DNA from: Apostichopus japonicus
Lineage: Eukaryota; Echinodermata; Holothuroidea; Aspidochirotida; Stichopodidae
Reading direction: 5' to 3'
Length of the DNA stretch: 64,000 nucleotides
NCBI RefSeq assembly: GCF_037975245.1
Contig: NC_092579.1
Span: forward strand, 20,714,666-20,778,665
The notes below the pieces were generated by a model that had not been told where the DNA came from, made no database searches, and was given only the letters and a program-made list of their open reading frames with translations. Both the position numbers and the translations under genes were made by a program. Numbering within the stretch: the stretch's first letter is position 1; each line of letters starts with the position of its first letter. Shown here one piece after another: positions 35,193 to 55,800 of this stretch.

Positions 35193-37220
35193 TTATCTTT
35201 GCATAAACCTGAAGTTAATCATGTTTTGAGAAACCACATTAGCATTAAAGGGGTACCTCAGACTGGGGGTAGGTGAGTGGTGCGGTTGTTCACGAACTGT
35301 AACCTGTGAGACGCTATCAAGATAGTGAGTCTGGTATGGCTCACAGTAGATATCTGGTTCCGGAGACCATTGTTCTGGATAATAGTTGGGAGTGCTCATC
35401 AATGGGCCGGGCGGTTCGTGGGATGTTGGCTGGTAATCTTCCAAGTCAGTGTAACTTTGCTTCTGTTGTGTGGGTGGGTACAACTTCTCGATATGGCTAC
35501 AAGTGCAATACGGGCAAGACTCAGAACAAGCTTTAACCTTGCTAACCTTAGGACTTTGTGGTGATTCTTCGGGAGGTGAAACAGCCTCAAACTGCTTGGT
35601 GGGGGACATCACTGCATGTGGCTGGACAGCGCTTGTGTTTGGGACTGCTGGATAGAACATATTGTTTTGAATCGTTCCTGAGAATCTGTACTTCCATTTA
35701 TAGTCAGGCGTCCTCCACTTGCTTTCTGTCGGTTCTTCAATGCTGTCAGGAGGCTTTACCTTTTTGTCTGTGTTATTGACTTTGAGGTCTACAAGAGATA
35801 CATATATATGTATATATGTTATGAATATGTGACTTTATACACACAAATGAGCCAGTTAAAGCTCATAACCCACCTCTCTCTTTCCCCCTCGCCCCCCCCT
35901 TCCCCAACACACACCATTAGCATTTGCATTTCCTGACTAAACTATACACATGAACTTGAAACCCAAGTAATGCTAATACTATAATAATCGAGTATATACC
36001 TGAACTTAACCATAAACAAAGAAAGGGCTTATTAATAGTAAAGTTGGGGGTAACAGTCTTTCTAGCATACTAGGAAAAGATACTCGTAAAGTTAAGTGCT
36101 GATTTTCTGACTGAAAATATTCCATTTCAAATAATCACAATTTCTATACAAATAAACTTACTTAGAAACTGCTCTTCATTTGTAGGTTGTGGGAGGCATT
36201 TAAATGATTTTTTTATTAAAGACACTCAACTGAAAACTATATTGACTAGTCAAGCCTCAATCATCTCTTCCTGAGATGACTAAAGTAGGGTCCTATGACC
36301 ACAATATACGATGAGGTACTGTTTCAACTCCAGAGAGGAATGAAGATAATTGAAAAGTATTATTAAATGAAGGAAGATATTCGAGAAAATTGATTAGTGA
36401 TATTAAGTATCCCTTTTGTAGGCAAATGCTTTGAAGATGGCAGCAAAACTATGTGTTCATGGGTGACCATTATTTGAATTTCTGGCATATTTTAGAATTA
36501 TACTGTTGACATTGGCATGATGTTCTAATGCGTTCATCAGGTTCGATCTCTTGGAAGGAAATAAACCCTTTTTTTTCACACTAAGTGGTAAAAACTGCCA
36601 TAACTGGTAATTATATTATATTACTTTTATGCACTTACTTTCGTGTATGTTGCTGGGTAACATTAATTTAATTTTTCTCTCAGTACAAGGTGTTTTCATT
36701 TTTTTCTTCAGGAATTTCATTTTATTGCCAATGACAGTTTATGACTGCATGTTGATAACCTCATTTATATTGTGTTATGTGTCTAACTATTTAAACACAA
36801 ATTGAGGTTTTCCCACTTTGAGGTGGGAAAAGTCTCCTGTTATAACATAGATCTGTTAGAAATGATTAACCCTTGCTAATATAGTAAATGAGACATTAAG
36901 AGGAATAAGATTTTTTTTTTAAGAGTGCTCAAATTTAGGGGCAATAATGATTACAGCTGATCCTTACTTAGAAGAAGTTGCACATCCTCATTTATATTCT
37001 GATCAGGTGATGACAGCTTCAGATCTCGCTTGTATTTCTGGCGTCTGGCAAAATATTCTCTCTTCTCTGTTGTGGATGAGCACTTTTTACAGTAGCAATT
37101 GAACCAAGGGCATCTGTTTTTGTGTCCCTTACGAGGCACAATTTCATGATGGTTCCTGCATTTAGCACACTTTGGCTCACTTCTTAGCCTTGCCATTGGT
37201 CCTAGGCATTCCAAATCCAT
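35193..37220 (-). CDS. DM-domain (DMRT-type) transcription factor (2 exons, 282 aa)
   Basis: Exon 1 is 36968-37220 (ATG at 37218-37220; donor ctaa|gtaagg, phase 1) and exon 2 is 35193-35788 (acceptor cttgtag), in frame to TAA. Residues about 16-66 form a DM domain, the intertwined zinc module of Doublesex/DMRT factors. C18, C21, H24, H33, C37, C42, C44 and C47 match the spacing CxxC..H..GHKxxCxxxxCxCxxC. DMRT proteins are nuclear, bind DNA in the minor groove and act in sexual differentiation or neural patterning. The segment after the last Cys, normally LIAERQRVMAAQVALRR, here reads STTEKREYFARRQKYKRD. The rest is proline-rich, with a second Cys cluster (CSESCPYCTC) about 150 residues downstream; I see no DMA domain. 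An in-frame TAG lies just upstream of the start, next to a possible 5'UTR acceptor (ccgtag). Orthology within DMRT is not assigned. Confidence 0.88.
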
Positions 37221-44233
<7,013 letters not shown>

Positions 44234-46866
44234 AAAGGAAATTGGGAAAAGCCATATTTTGGTGACCTATTCTGAAACTTCAGTTTTTGGATAAATTTTG
44301 TTTCAATTTTCATTGACATTCCAATTCTTAAAAAAATTTCAAAGCGACTCAAACTTTAAAATCAACAGAACATTACCTCTCAATGTTATATTCTTATTGA
44401 AAGTGAATTAACAAAGATTTTGCACTATTTCCATGTTAAAAGCTGCAAAAAGTGTCTTGCTCAGTTGGTGATTAAAACATTTCAATAAACCATGAAGCAT
44501 ATCCAGTATTTGTTCCTCTCTTTTATACCATGCTAGTATTCCTGTTAGGTATGCCTCTTGGAATATCTTATAACCACTATGAGTATTTATATGCAAGGTG
44601 CTTTCTATGGGCATGCTTATCAAAGAAATGCTTGTTTTTGGAAACTCTTCAAGCCTACTGAATTATGCAACCTACACTTCTAAAGGGTTCTTGGTCAACA
44701 ATACATGCTCCTTTGGAATTACAATTGCAGAAATGGTTAGAAAGTATTCAGATGATTAAAGGGATATTCCAGTGGCAGAAAATGTTTATATGGAAAAGAA
44801 ACGTTTAACACAGTTAGTTGTAATCCTCATCTCAATAAATTGTCGTCTAAGTCAAGATATGGTTGATTGAATGGATCTTATTTTGACAGGCTAAAGTGAC
44901 GCTAAACCCCAAATTCTTCCCTGGAGTGGATCACAGTAGGTTGTCAGTGATGTCACCACGGAAAATGTAATCTTCCAAAGCTTTTCTTTTCTATTACAAT
45001 CTTTTTGTTAATTTATCCTTGAAACCTGATACATTGGAAATGTTTGCTTATCTGCCAAGGTTCACTGTAAGTAGAATTTCTCCACGATGCAATTTTTTGC
45101 TTGTGGAAATATTACTCTTCAAATAACTCTTCAAATAAGTGAATTAAATAATTAAAAAAAAATAGAACAAAACAAAATAAACACATTTTCAGGTGAATTG
45201 TGATGACATCATTTTCTCTGATGTTGCCAACTGCATTCACAAAATATCACCACATTTGTACAAAATTAGTATTTCACGATAAACAATGCAGGTTTACCTA
45301 AAGTAGTATTATTGGGGATGAGGTTTGCCGAGAATTTAGGCAATTTCAAAAAAAAAATTGAACAGCCTGAATAATGTTAATATTTTATTTACACTTTTGC
45401 TTGATGAGATGGTAAGTATATATCCATGCAAAAAACTCATGCAAATAAACTAATTCATAGTCCATCAAATGGCTGGACTCAAATTGGTATCTGTGTGGAT
45501 TATAAAGTTTACGATAAATGTTTATCATTTAATAGTTTTTCACAAATCTAGTACTATTTACCAAATTTGATAATCAAATCTGACAAATGTGTGGTACAAA
45601 TTTTGAGTGGCATGCTTCAAAAAAGTACAACTATGATTTCTTTCTGTAGAATCAAGACTGGTCAGCAGTCATAACGTGAAATGATTGTTTGCAGTAAGCA
45701 ACTATTCAAACCGACCAATCACAGAAATAACGATGAAAACATTTTTTCGAGTCATTCATTCTGTGTTTCAAAAATTATTCAGCTTCTTAAAACTTATTTA
45801 AATGATCAACATTTAATGCAAATTCACATTTGACTAAACCATTTAAAATTTACAATTCTTGTACATTTCTACAATTATAGGACAATCTGTCATAAGGTCT
45901 TCAGTTGTGAAGGTTAACACTATTAAAGCTATGCCAGATATAATTCCCTTCTTATGGAAAAATTAGTTTGAAATATAGTTAACAACTTTATACACCAGGA
46001 TGGGATATGTGGCATAAAGAATACAAATAATAAGTTGCTGAGCACACTACTTATCCCAATCAATCAAATATTTCAGTTGTTCTTGCAGAATACTAGAATA
46101 ATTTTGACCCAAGTAATATACCACCTAGATAAATAACAATATTGGTTGAAGATGGTGAACTCACCACCTGCTTTTTGTAAACTGTCATACATATACCGCT
46201 ACATTTGAACATAAATGGCCATTTGGGAGGATTATTTGGGAGATACTGAATTATAGCCAACATCGTAGCAGGCAGAGTGTCATTCCAAGTATTCCTTTAC
46301 TCTTTTGAAAGCCCTTTACACTTTTCAATTGAGATGAAAACCTCACCCACATAGCTTTGTAAATTACCTTGTACATCTTCATCACAAAAATTAAGAAGAC
46401 AAGCTTTGGTTCAAATGAAATTAAAATAAAGCCAATTAAACAATTAGCTCTCTGACTAAATAAATACCTTCTATTTGTGCCACTATTACAAGCTGCAAAG
46501 GAACGTTAGCACAACTATTGAGACCATGTTAAAAATGTGCGTGCTGCTGATGGTACAATAATGGTACATATTGTATTTGCTGCAGCAGCATGTGGTACTG
46601 GTAAAGTCTGACTTATCTATGTGCTGAAGCCTCAAAAGGATGGAACAATTAAGAACCAAAACCCAAACGGGGAGCTCTGAGATTATATGTTTATGAGTTA
46701 CACTAAGAACATGCAAGATAGTTCGGCTAACAATGTACTGTCAGAGACATGCGGCTTCTCATCGCTTACTTCTAAGGTTCACGGTCATCTTTGAGTCAAC
46801 CTTACACACCCATAGCGGTATCGTATTTCTTTGAGAACTCTCTTGATTTAGACTTGGAGAGAGAAA
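44234..46866. other. Tail-to-tail gap between actin and SLC26A11
   Basis: Contains the 3'UTRs of both genes. AT-rich; no open frame resembles a known exon and no clear repeat stands out. Confidence 0.5.
44484..44489 (+). terminator. Candidate actin polyadenylation signal
   Basis: AATAAA about 250 bp after the actin stop codon. Another AATAAA lies near 44834. Which is used cannot be told from sequence. Confidence 0.35.
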
Positions 46867-49800
46867 TCAAGCCGACGACACATCTTCAGAGACGATATCC
46901 ATGGCTTCCTCGACAGTACCTGCCAAGATCATGTGCTCCAGGTTAGCATTGGTAAGCTGCACATACACCAATGGCTGAGAGAAGAAAGAAATAATACCAT
47001 GGAAACAAGCAAATGATCAATTAAAATAAATAAATAAATTCATATAGGTGACGATGGAATGCATGATGTAAACTGAGCGAAGTATAGAGACTTTAAAAAT
47101 TAAATATCAGTTTAAATATTTGAACTTGAAGTCACAACACATCTGTACAAGATGTGAATTTATATAAAATTAAAATAAACCAGGCCTAGAAGTAATATAA
47201 CTTACTACAGTATTTCCTAGAAGAAAACATTAATGGACAGAATGTTGACTAGTAGTCACTTAAATATTAAATAATAATAAGAAATAATTATTAAAATGAT
47301 CACCTGATGAAAACTCACCTGAAGTTTAGTAAAGATCAGTTTTCCCCCTACCTTGTGGAAATCTAGCAGAGCTTGGCCAAGGTACTACAAGAAGGAAAAA
47401 GTATACCAATAATATCATACATATTAATACATTGCAACTTGCATCAGTAGACAAACTACTTTGTGTAAAGGAACTAATCATACTGAGATCCATAAAACCA
47501 AATTATTTGTGATTAAAAGACCTGGCAGATGGAAATTAAAATTGCTCTGACAAAAGGGTAATGAAATTTGAAGGAAAAAATTGTTGTTAAATATGATTCT
47601 TTTCTTTTCCCATTCCATATTGTTCATTCTTCGTGTAATGAGTTTTAAACGGAGTGAGAGTTCAACTGACACTTGGAAGCCTAGTTATTTCAGAGTTTTT
47701 ACCATTATTGTAGTAGTGCATAAGCCCAATTACATCCATCGGAAGTAATAACACACTGGATACAGTGATTATTTACCCAGATCAATTCATATTAGTCCAA
47801 TGATGCTATACTGGATAGTTCAAAATGATAATCAGATCATACACAATTGGAATCTTGCAATGACATATGCGATTTAATAATTGAACAACACAAGTACAGC
47901 AGCCTCCTGAGAGGAACTGTTTTAAACAGTTTTGTAACACTCATGTATTCCATTGTCAATCTATATCAGGGCTGTATACTACCTAGACTGAACCTCTGAC
48001 TCAAAGTCCATTTTTCTGAAAACAGGGACTCAGGGAATGGTCTGGGGCTCCAACATTTTCCCAGAATGCCCGAGGCTCCTCTGGATTTGAATTTGCCTTA
48101 ACTCAGATCTTCAGAGTTTGACAACAACCCTGTCTGATACCACTCCAACTTAAACTTAAGTTAGCCTTGCTTGGAAATGAGATTTAAGCATTGATCATAT
48201 TAAAGCTATTCAATGCACACCTTGATTATCATTATCAACACAATCAGTAGCTACATGCTAGTATAACCAGAAAGCTTCTTTTTTCCCGGTGTAATATGGC
48301 AACATGAGCTGAGTTGTAATTTGTTTGTACATCTTAGCACAAGTTTACCTCACAGTGAGTAAAAAAATTCCAGTAGAATTGCCAAAAAATCCCCATCTCA
48401 TGCAGTATGTCGAAAAGCTTAAATGCAATACTTGATAACTGATAAGTTACACATTGTGACCTCTCTCGTCACAACACACTCTTCTCCTTCCAAGACATCC
48501 ATCAGAAATCAATAACACTAAAACGAAGAAAACAAGCAAGATGCAAATACAACAAAATACAAACAATCTAATTCTTCCCCATAAAGCTTTCCTTTTCTCT
48601 CTCTTACCTCAACAGATGTGATGTCTAATTTAGAGACATGAGTGAAATCTAAGATGATGGGTCTAACGTAATCAGGAGATGACGTCAAATCGTAGAGATA
48701 TTCGGCCAAGAAATCTCCAGCGGGATACTTGACTGAACTCTCCACTTGGATCACATATGCAGGAGTCTGAAATAATGATAATAATAGATGCATTAATTCA
48801 TACATATGTACATACAAACAAACTGAAACATTCATTCTCATCATATACTAATGACCCATCAACTAGGATTACCATAATCATTTGGTTGAGAAGTGGAACA
48901 CTGCGTACGTCCCAGATTGGAGAGGTGTACAGTGAAATTACTATTTTAAAACATTAGTTTGTAATAGTTCTTGTTGCATCTATATAGCTCATGTTTAAAA
49001 CACATCTTTCACTGGTAAGCTTTTGAGGCTAATATGCGGCCATCAATCACATTTGTGTGCTGAAAACCATTTATCATGCTTCCCAAACGGTCACAACTAG
49101 TGATGCATACTACATGTTCCACTTTATTAGTTTGTGTATCACAAAAACAGTGATATTTTTTGGAACAACACAAAGAGCTTTAGCAAAATGTTCGCTATCA
49201 TCAACACCAGAGTGAGTCTACAAATAAAAGAGAAGGCCTAAATGTTTTTACAGCAAATGATACTTCCATTTATACTTTTCTTCTCATGAAAATACTTGAC
49301 CCAATTAGAAGCTTATCAGTATAATACAGTTCCAGGTACATTGACATATGATGAATCTAAACTTTTACTGAAACTTGTCCTGTTTGGAAAGACTAAGGAT
49401 TATTTGTTGAAATAATTCAGTTTAAACTTGAAACCAACTTTCATATAAAGGGTGACTGTGCATATTCCTGTAGCATTTCCTTCTTGTTTAAAAGCAAAAT
49501 CCAAAATAGTATAGCGATATTATAAGAAAGTTGTATAAGAAAGGGCTCAGCAGTTAGAGGTGGGTTTTAGTTTAAATTTACCAATAGGCAATTAATTTGT
49601 GATTATAGAATCTTCATCAACTCTAATTCTACCTTTCCTCTCTCCCTCCTCTCACCAGCCCAGTTACTTTTTTTCCCATTAAATTTACACCTATGTTTCA
49701 TTAATAATTTCTGTATTAAATGAAATAAAATCACCATTGATGAAATCTTTTAATGAAGGTGAGGAACTGTTGAAGGGACTTTTTCATATGTTCCAGTGTG

Positions 49801-52800
49801 CAGTGTACAGGATTTTAAATGAGAGGGAGGGGGGAAATTCAAAGATCCACATCCCTTAGGTTAGGGGATGAACCAATATGGAAGGGCCAGAGGTGAATGA
49901 AGAATTTTAGACATCAAATGATGCATACTGCTATAAATTATGTCTATAATTAGCTCTAAACGTAAGGTTGTGCTACTAAATATTCTTGATTTTTCTTTTG
50001 TGAGGTTGGCAGGGGTCTAATTCTTCCCCAGCTGAATTAAATAAAAGGACACAGCCTGGTCTACCCCCCCCCATCTCCCTCCTCCTACGCTGCTGATATG
50101 TTCCTAATCTAGACAAAGACAGAAAGGAGTAACCATGACGATTTCAACCTCGGAAGACAGCTTTTGTTACTTCTTAGATCACATGCATGCATATATAGGA
50201 GCCCAATTTGATTTAGGGGGCTGTAATACGACTTGCCCGAAAAGTACAACCAACATTTTTTTGCATTCAACATGTTAATGTACATATCGTAAAGGCATGC
50301 ATCGGTTATTTCATCGCATGCCAACTACAAACAAACAATCATTTGCCGTCTTATTACCCTTCCATATTGGTTACAAACTTGGGGGAAGTCGTTTTAACAT
50401 TTAGTAATGGCATTAGTAATGCCAAATTAGTCGGGCACTCGGGCAAGCTTACAACGTTATATTTATTACCAAGGAGATTTTTTTTAAACTATTGATTTCC
50501 TTTAGCTACATCATTGCAATTTATTTTTCTTTCAGTAGGTGCTCGAAAAATTCTCAGCATATTGCCCAAATTTTCACAAAAATAATTGGATGGAGAGCTA
50601 CAGCCCCCCAGCCTCCTAGAGGGGGGGGGAGTGGAGGATGTCTTGTATTTTGCAATTCATTTTAGTTTAAATTTACCAATAGGCAATTAATTTGATTTTA
50701 GTTTAAAATTTACCAATAGGAAATTAATTTGTGATTGTAAAATCTTCATCAACTCTAATTCTACCTTCCCTCTCTCTTTCCTCTCACCAGCCCTGTGACC
50801 TTTGTTCCCATTAAATTTACACATATGTTTCATTAAAAATTAAAAATTCTTAGCATATTGCCCGAATTTTCACAAAAAATATTTGGTTGGGGGGCTACAG
50901 CCCCCCCAGCCTCCTACGCCTATGCTCGTATGAGATACTTGGCAAAATCACTGTTTCTTCCGGGTACATAAACTAAGAGAGTGCTAACCAGGTTAAACTC
51001 ACAATGACTGATGGTGTCTTACCACAAATGGGTTTGCTGCAGTTACTTGGTTACCTCCACTGTAGGTTATTGTCATTGAAAAGTGAGGTCTGGCAATGGG
51101 TAAGAGGAGGATAACAAGGTCAACGGCGATGCCGATCACAATACCGTAGACCACATCAACAAGAAGAGAACAGAAGAATGTCGCCAAGGTAGGAATCAAA
51201 TCCAACTCTGAAGAGAAATGTAAAAAGAAATCTGTTCATTTCAATTTATTTCTACAATGATAGTAAATTTCAGACATTACTGTAGAAGAAAGATTGTAGT
51301 AATGCAAAGGAGGAGGTGGGATGGAGGGGGGGGGGATAGGGAAGGAGAAGAAGAGGATAGAAGATAAGAGAATTGAAAAGGAAATTATTGTTTCAAGAGT
51401 TTTGAAGGAAAGTTTGTAGTTTATTTGAAGGAAAGTTTGTAGTTTATTTGAAGTCCTATTATATTAATAGTGACAATCCCTAGAAACACAATACATTATA
51501 TCTGAGGGTGTATATTTACATATCTTAAAATTTCATTTCAGAGCAATGGTACTTGAAATAGGGTCTCACATCACATTGTTCCTGTCACAGAGGAAGCTTC
51601 AACAATTGTTAGCTTTCATGACTTTAAAAATAAAATTCTGATGTAGGGATACAGAGAGATGAAGACAACAGCTGCCAGAGATGATATGAACTCCATAACT
51701 GGTGTCATGAATAACAGTGTAATAAATATAATACCACCCCACTCCACCCCAACTCCTACCCTGCCCCTACCCTACCATATGCTGTCTCTGCTATCACTTG
51801 ACATTACTTACTGTTAACATCCCACATCTTCTTAAAGACTCTGATTCTGATGTAGGGATACAGAGAGATGAAGACAACAGCTGCCAGAGATGCTAAAGGT
51901 ATGAACTCCATAAGTGGTGTCATAAATAACAGTGATATGAACATTATACCACCAGTTATGATGCTGCTTAAACCAGTCTTGACATCTGCATGGTACATAA
52001 TGGAGGATCTGAAAATAAAAATTACAAAACATAAGACTCATGCAAGCAAAGACAAAAGATTTACTTAGCAATTTATTAAATCTAGGATTACAAAACCTGT
52101 CACTTAAGTTAATAGTTACTGCAAAATTGTACCATATAGAAGAATGGTTTCAAACTTCAAAGAAAAGGAAACTCAATTTTTCAGAAGTTATCTTTATTAG
52201 GTCACTAGGACAAGTTGTTCCACCTAGGGGAGTAGTCTAAATTGAGGACTTCCTCTCCCCCCTTTTTGGGGAAAATGATTGTGAAACGTACCTATATGTT
52301 ATGAAGTCTAAAAATGTTCAATCTAACATACAAAGTAAAAGACAATAGTTCTAAATGAAATGGACAAAATTTTCCCCTAGTATTTATTTCAACTTTGTCA
52401 GCACTATAATGCTTACAATCAGGACAAAATTTTTGGATGGAGAGTGCACCACTATTCCCAATGGGTAGATAATGTCTACAAAGATGTTTATAAGAAGCTT
52501 ATAGGTACAAGAGAATTTCAGTATCCATGGAAATGCTCTTTCCATAGGACATTAACCTAAATTTGTGCCTGTAACTGTGATAACAAGGTGGGGTTTAGTT
52601 TCATTGCTCATGTATATGAATATGCATGAATATTCATGAATAATTTACTCAAATTTAAATCCGGTCTATTGGTTCATGACTCAGAATACATTCACTTTAA
52701 GTCCATCTGTTTTAGTCCCAAAATTGTGCGAAAAGTTTTTAGAAGGGCTTTTCTGGAGATCAGAACTAACCAAATCAATCAAAAACTGTTCATAATTATT

Positions 52801-55800
52801 TACAACTGAAAAGACAGCAATTTCAATCACGTGAGGAGAGAGTGGTTCCTGACGGTGTTTGAACTAGGAACATAAATCGGGTGAGTTTATACTCTCAATG
52901 CTTGTGTTGCATGATCGTCTTCAACTTGAAAAGATCTAAACATTACAAAAGTGTTTCCATGGTTACTTACCGAATGCTACTTGCAGTGACTGGGTAAGCA
53001 GACACAAAAGAACCCAGAAAGTTGCAGAACCCTGTGAAATGAGGAGAAAAAACTATAAATCAGCAACTTATCATGAAACCTACAGTACCATGATATCATC
53101 CTTGATAATAATAGAAAAATTAGCATTTTGTTTGTGACAAAGCTTGCCTTGTGTGTAATAATAATAAAAAATTCTCTGTATTCCAGTGGTATACTCAGGA
53201 TTTCAAAATTGGGGGGGGGGGGGGGTGATGGGAGCAAATTTCCCCAGACTGATTTTTGTAAGGGGCATGAACTCTTTTAAGGTCATCTTTAACACAGTAC
53301 AGATGAAAGTGTGCAGAGAATTCAAGACTGTCTTTTTGTAGTACTAGAGACACTTGAAAGAGGCCATAAATTCAGATGGCAGACACTCTAGTTAAGAGTT
53401 GCTGGTAATTTGTTTCCGTGGATACTCGTCTTAGGGTTCAATTTGATGATCATGTGCTATGATGGAAGCATAAGAAAAAGACTGATACAGATTGTTCTTG
53501 GTACAAAAGAAGCATATTGCATCAAGGTAAAAGTTTTTGCTAATAGCCCAGAGCTGTGACTATATGAAACTGTGGATGGTCAATGCATGTGAACGTCCAT
53601 CATGCACTGTACTTTCAAAAATTTAATCAAGGTACTTTTGGCGTGTTAACAAAACAAACCTGTCTCTTTGTCACTTTTTACAAGCTGGAATTTTAGTCTG
53701 TTCATTCTTTAAAAAAGAAAGCTAAATCTGTGGTAAAATTTCCTCATAATAACACTGTGTTGACTTCATAGGAACATGTCAGCACTGTAAGAGAGGCTGT
53801 AGGCGGCAAGGATAGGTATCAGTTTTGTTTTACAATGGAATGACAAAATTAAGAGACTTCCCAAGCCATTCTTGTTCTTGATGCATTGTTGTTGCACTAT
53901 AAATTGCCTTAAACTTCCAATATTAATCATTAAATACCTGTCATAATGAAACTAAATGGAACTGTGTTTCAAATGTAATGTACAAATAATTGAATTAAGG
54001 CAATGAGCACATGTAAAATGGAACAGGAGGGGGTGGATCAAGATGGGATGAGGAAGGACTATACTGTTTTGATTGTGGTGAGGGAAATTCTGCCTGGTAA
54101 ATGTAAAGTTGGACTGATTGGCAAGGACAAAGCTATAAAGCAAGTTCAGCATTTTCAAAAAAGACGAGAAATAAGAGGCAATTGCACCCTCCTGGCCCAT
54201 GCACCCTCCACACTTTTTTCAATTCTTGATATCCTATTGCTATGCCACTGAGCCAGTAACTCATTGTGTGTGTTCCTCCATATTTCTTCCATAAAAGATA
54301 CTATTTTATGAATCTCATATGAGATATCCAGTCAGACAGTAATCTTGTTTGTAATAATGCATTTTAAATCACTTCTTTATGAGACTTTGACAGTTTGGCT
54401 GGTAGTCTGAAATATCAGCATTCCAGAAAAATTTCTTTCACAATGCTTTTGCTCAACTTTACGGCTTTATTCATTGGCAAGTAATGGTAGGTTCTCATAT
54501 AAACAGTTCCTTCCAAATTAGAGGAGAAGAGAATGAAATATAAAATGACAGTATGAAAGAAAAAATGTGCATAACAGCAGCTTAACACAGAGGGCTGATA
54601 TTGGTTACCACAGAGAAATATACTTTATTGGGAAAGCATACATTTATAAGGTTACCATACTTTAACTGACAAGAGGAGGACAATATTGTCAGGGCCTGGA
54701 GAAGGGTTTAATTTGAGATGCTCCCCCTCCTCTTTGCGTGGAGAATGATTTTGAAGGGTACCTTCATGAAAACGGTACCAGTCTGAAGTTAAAACGCAAT
54801 GCATGCCTTGTTATATCAGACCCATCCAAGGAGTGTTATTATTGAAAATTTGTCTGACCTGTTCTCAAGTTGGACTGGCTAGATGGCGAAATCATCGTCA
54901 TCCAGAAAGTTTCTCTTCTGTGTTTATTACAACTTTTTTGTCGCAAATACCCCAGCATCCGGACAATTTTTGGCAAACCCTTCTTAATCTCCCTGGATAC
55001 TAGATAGATTGGAAATGGGGACTTGATCCATCCAGTCAGGCCAGTTGGTGACCCTACATGCACTCCAACAGATGAAAGTAAAACAACAATTTGTAAACTT
55101 ACCTAAAGCAAGAAACTCCTGATTGTCTTCAACTTTGTAAGAATTTAACCGTCCTGGCAAATAACAAAAAGTAATTCCCATTAATGTAGAAGGTGAAATT
55201 CAAAATTTTAAAGCTCACTGCATTTTAGTTTGGTTCCTTTAACTTTTGAGTCCTTCTGATCAAACCATGGAATATTTACAATTATTTGGAGATCCATCAA
55301 TCTATTCACTAAACCATGTATAAAGCTATTAAACCAAATTATTGATCTATCATTAAAAATGTTCCTAATTAGGAATTAATTAAGTTACACCCTTTATTGC
55401 AATAGGGCAACAGAAAATGTTGTGTCCAATTAATGAAATGTAATACAACACTTCTTTGCTACGTTTTTAAACTTTTTGGAAGATTGTGAGTTATGAGCAA
55501 TTTTGTAAAATAGAATAGCAAATGTTGTCATGGAAATTGTCTTTTCATTAACCCCTAACACTAGCAAGATTATGACAAAGTTCCATGCAAAAGTGGAGAT
55601 TTACCACTTCAACTTTAAACTTCTTGTTGTGGGTTTATCAGGTTTCTTTAATAAATGCAAGTGATCTATTGAAATACTGAGAGTATTTGTTAGAGAGAAG
55701 TTTTAACAAACATTCACAATATGTGTTTGTTTGATCATGTTGCTGTGCTAACTAATTAATAATAGAGTAGTTGTTAGTGACAAATCTGATGGCAAAGGAA

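Larger units (their letters stand above)
49563..50840. repeat. Direct repeat pair, about 150 bp each, 1.1 kb apart
   Basis: Copy 1 at 49563-49710 and copy 2 at 50660-50840 share ttttagtttaaatttaccaa, aatcttcatcaactctaatt, ctctcaccagccc and cccattaaatttacac in order. Copy 2 has an internal tandem duplication of its first 38 or so bases. The pair brackets a family-X copy and a MITE copy within SLC26A11 intron 11. Confidence 0.75.

Noticed and set aside
35306-35660. Plus-strand genes overlapping the DM gene
   Set aside because: These frames are antisense shadows of DM exon 2, which has correct phase and splice sites.
51636-51735. Mutually exclusive alternative exon of SLC26A11
   Set aside because: Covers only the second half of the exon and has no visible acceptor, donor or pyrimidine tract.
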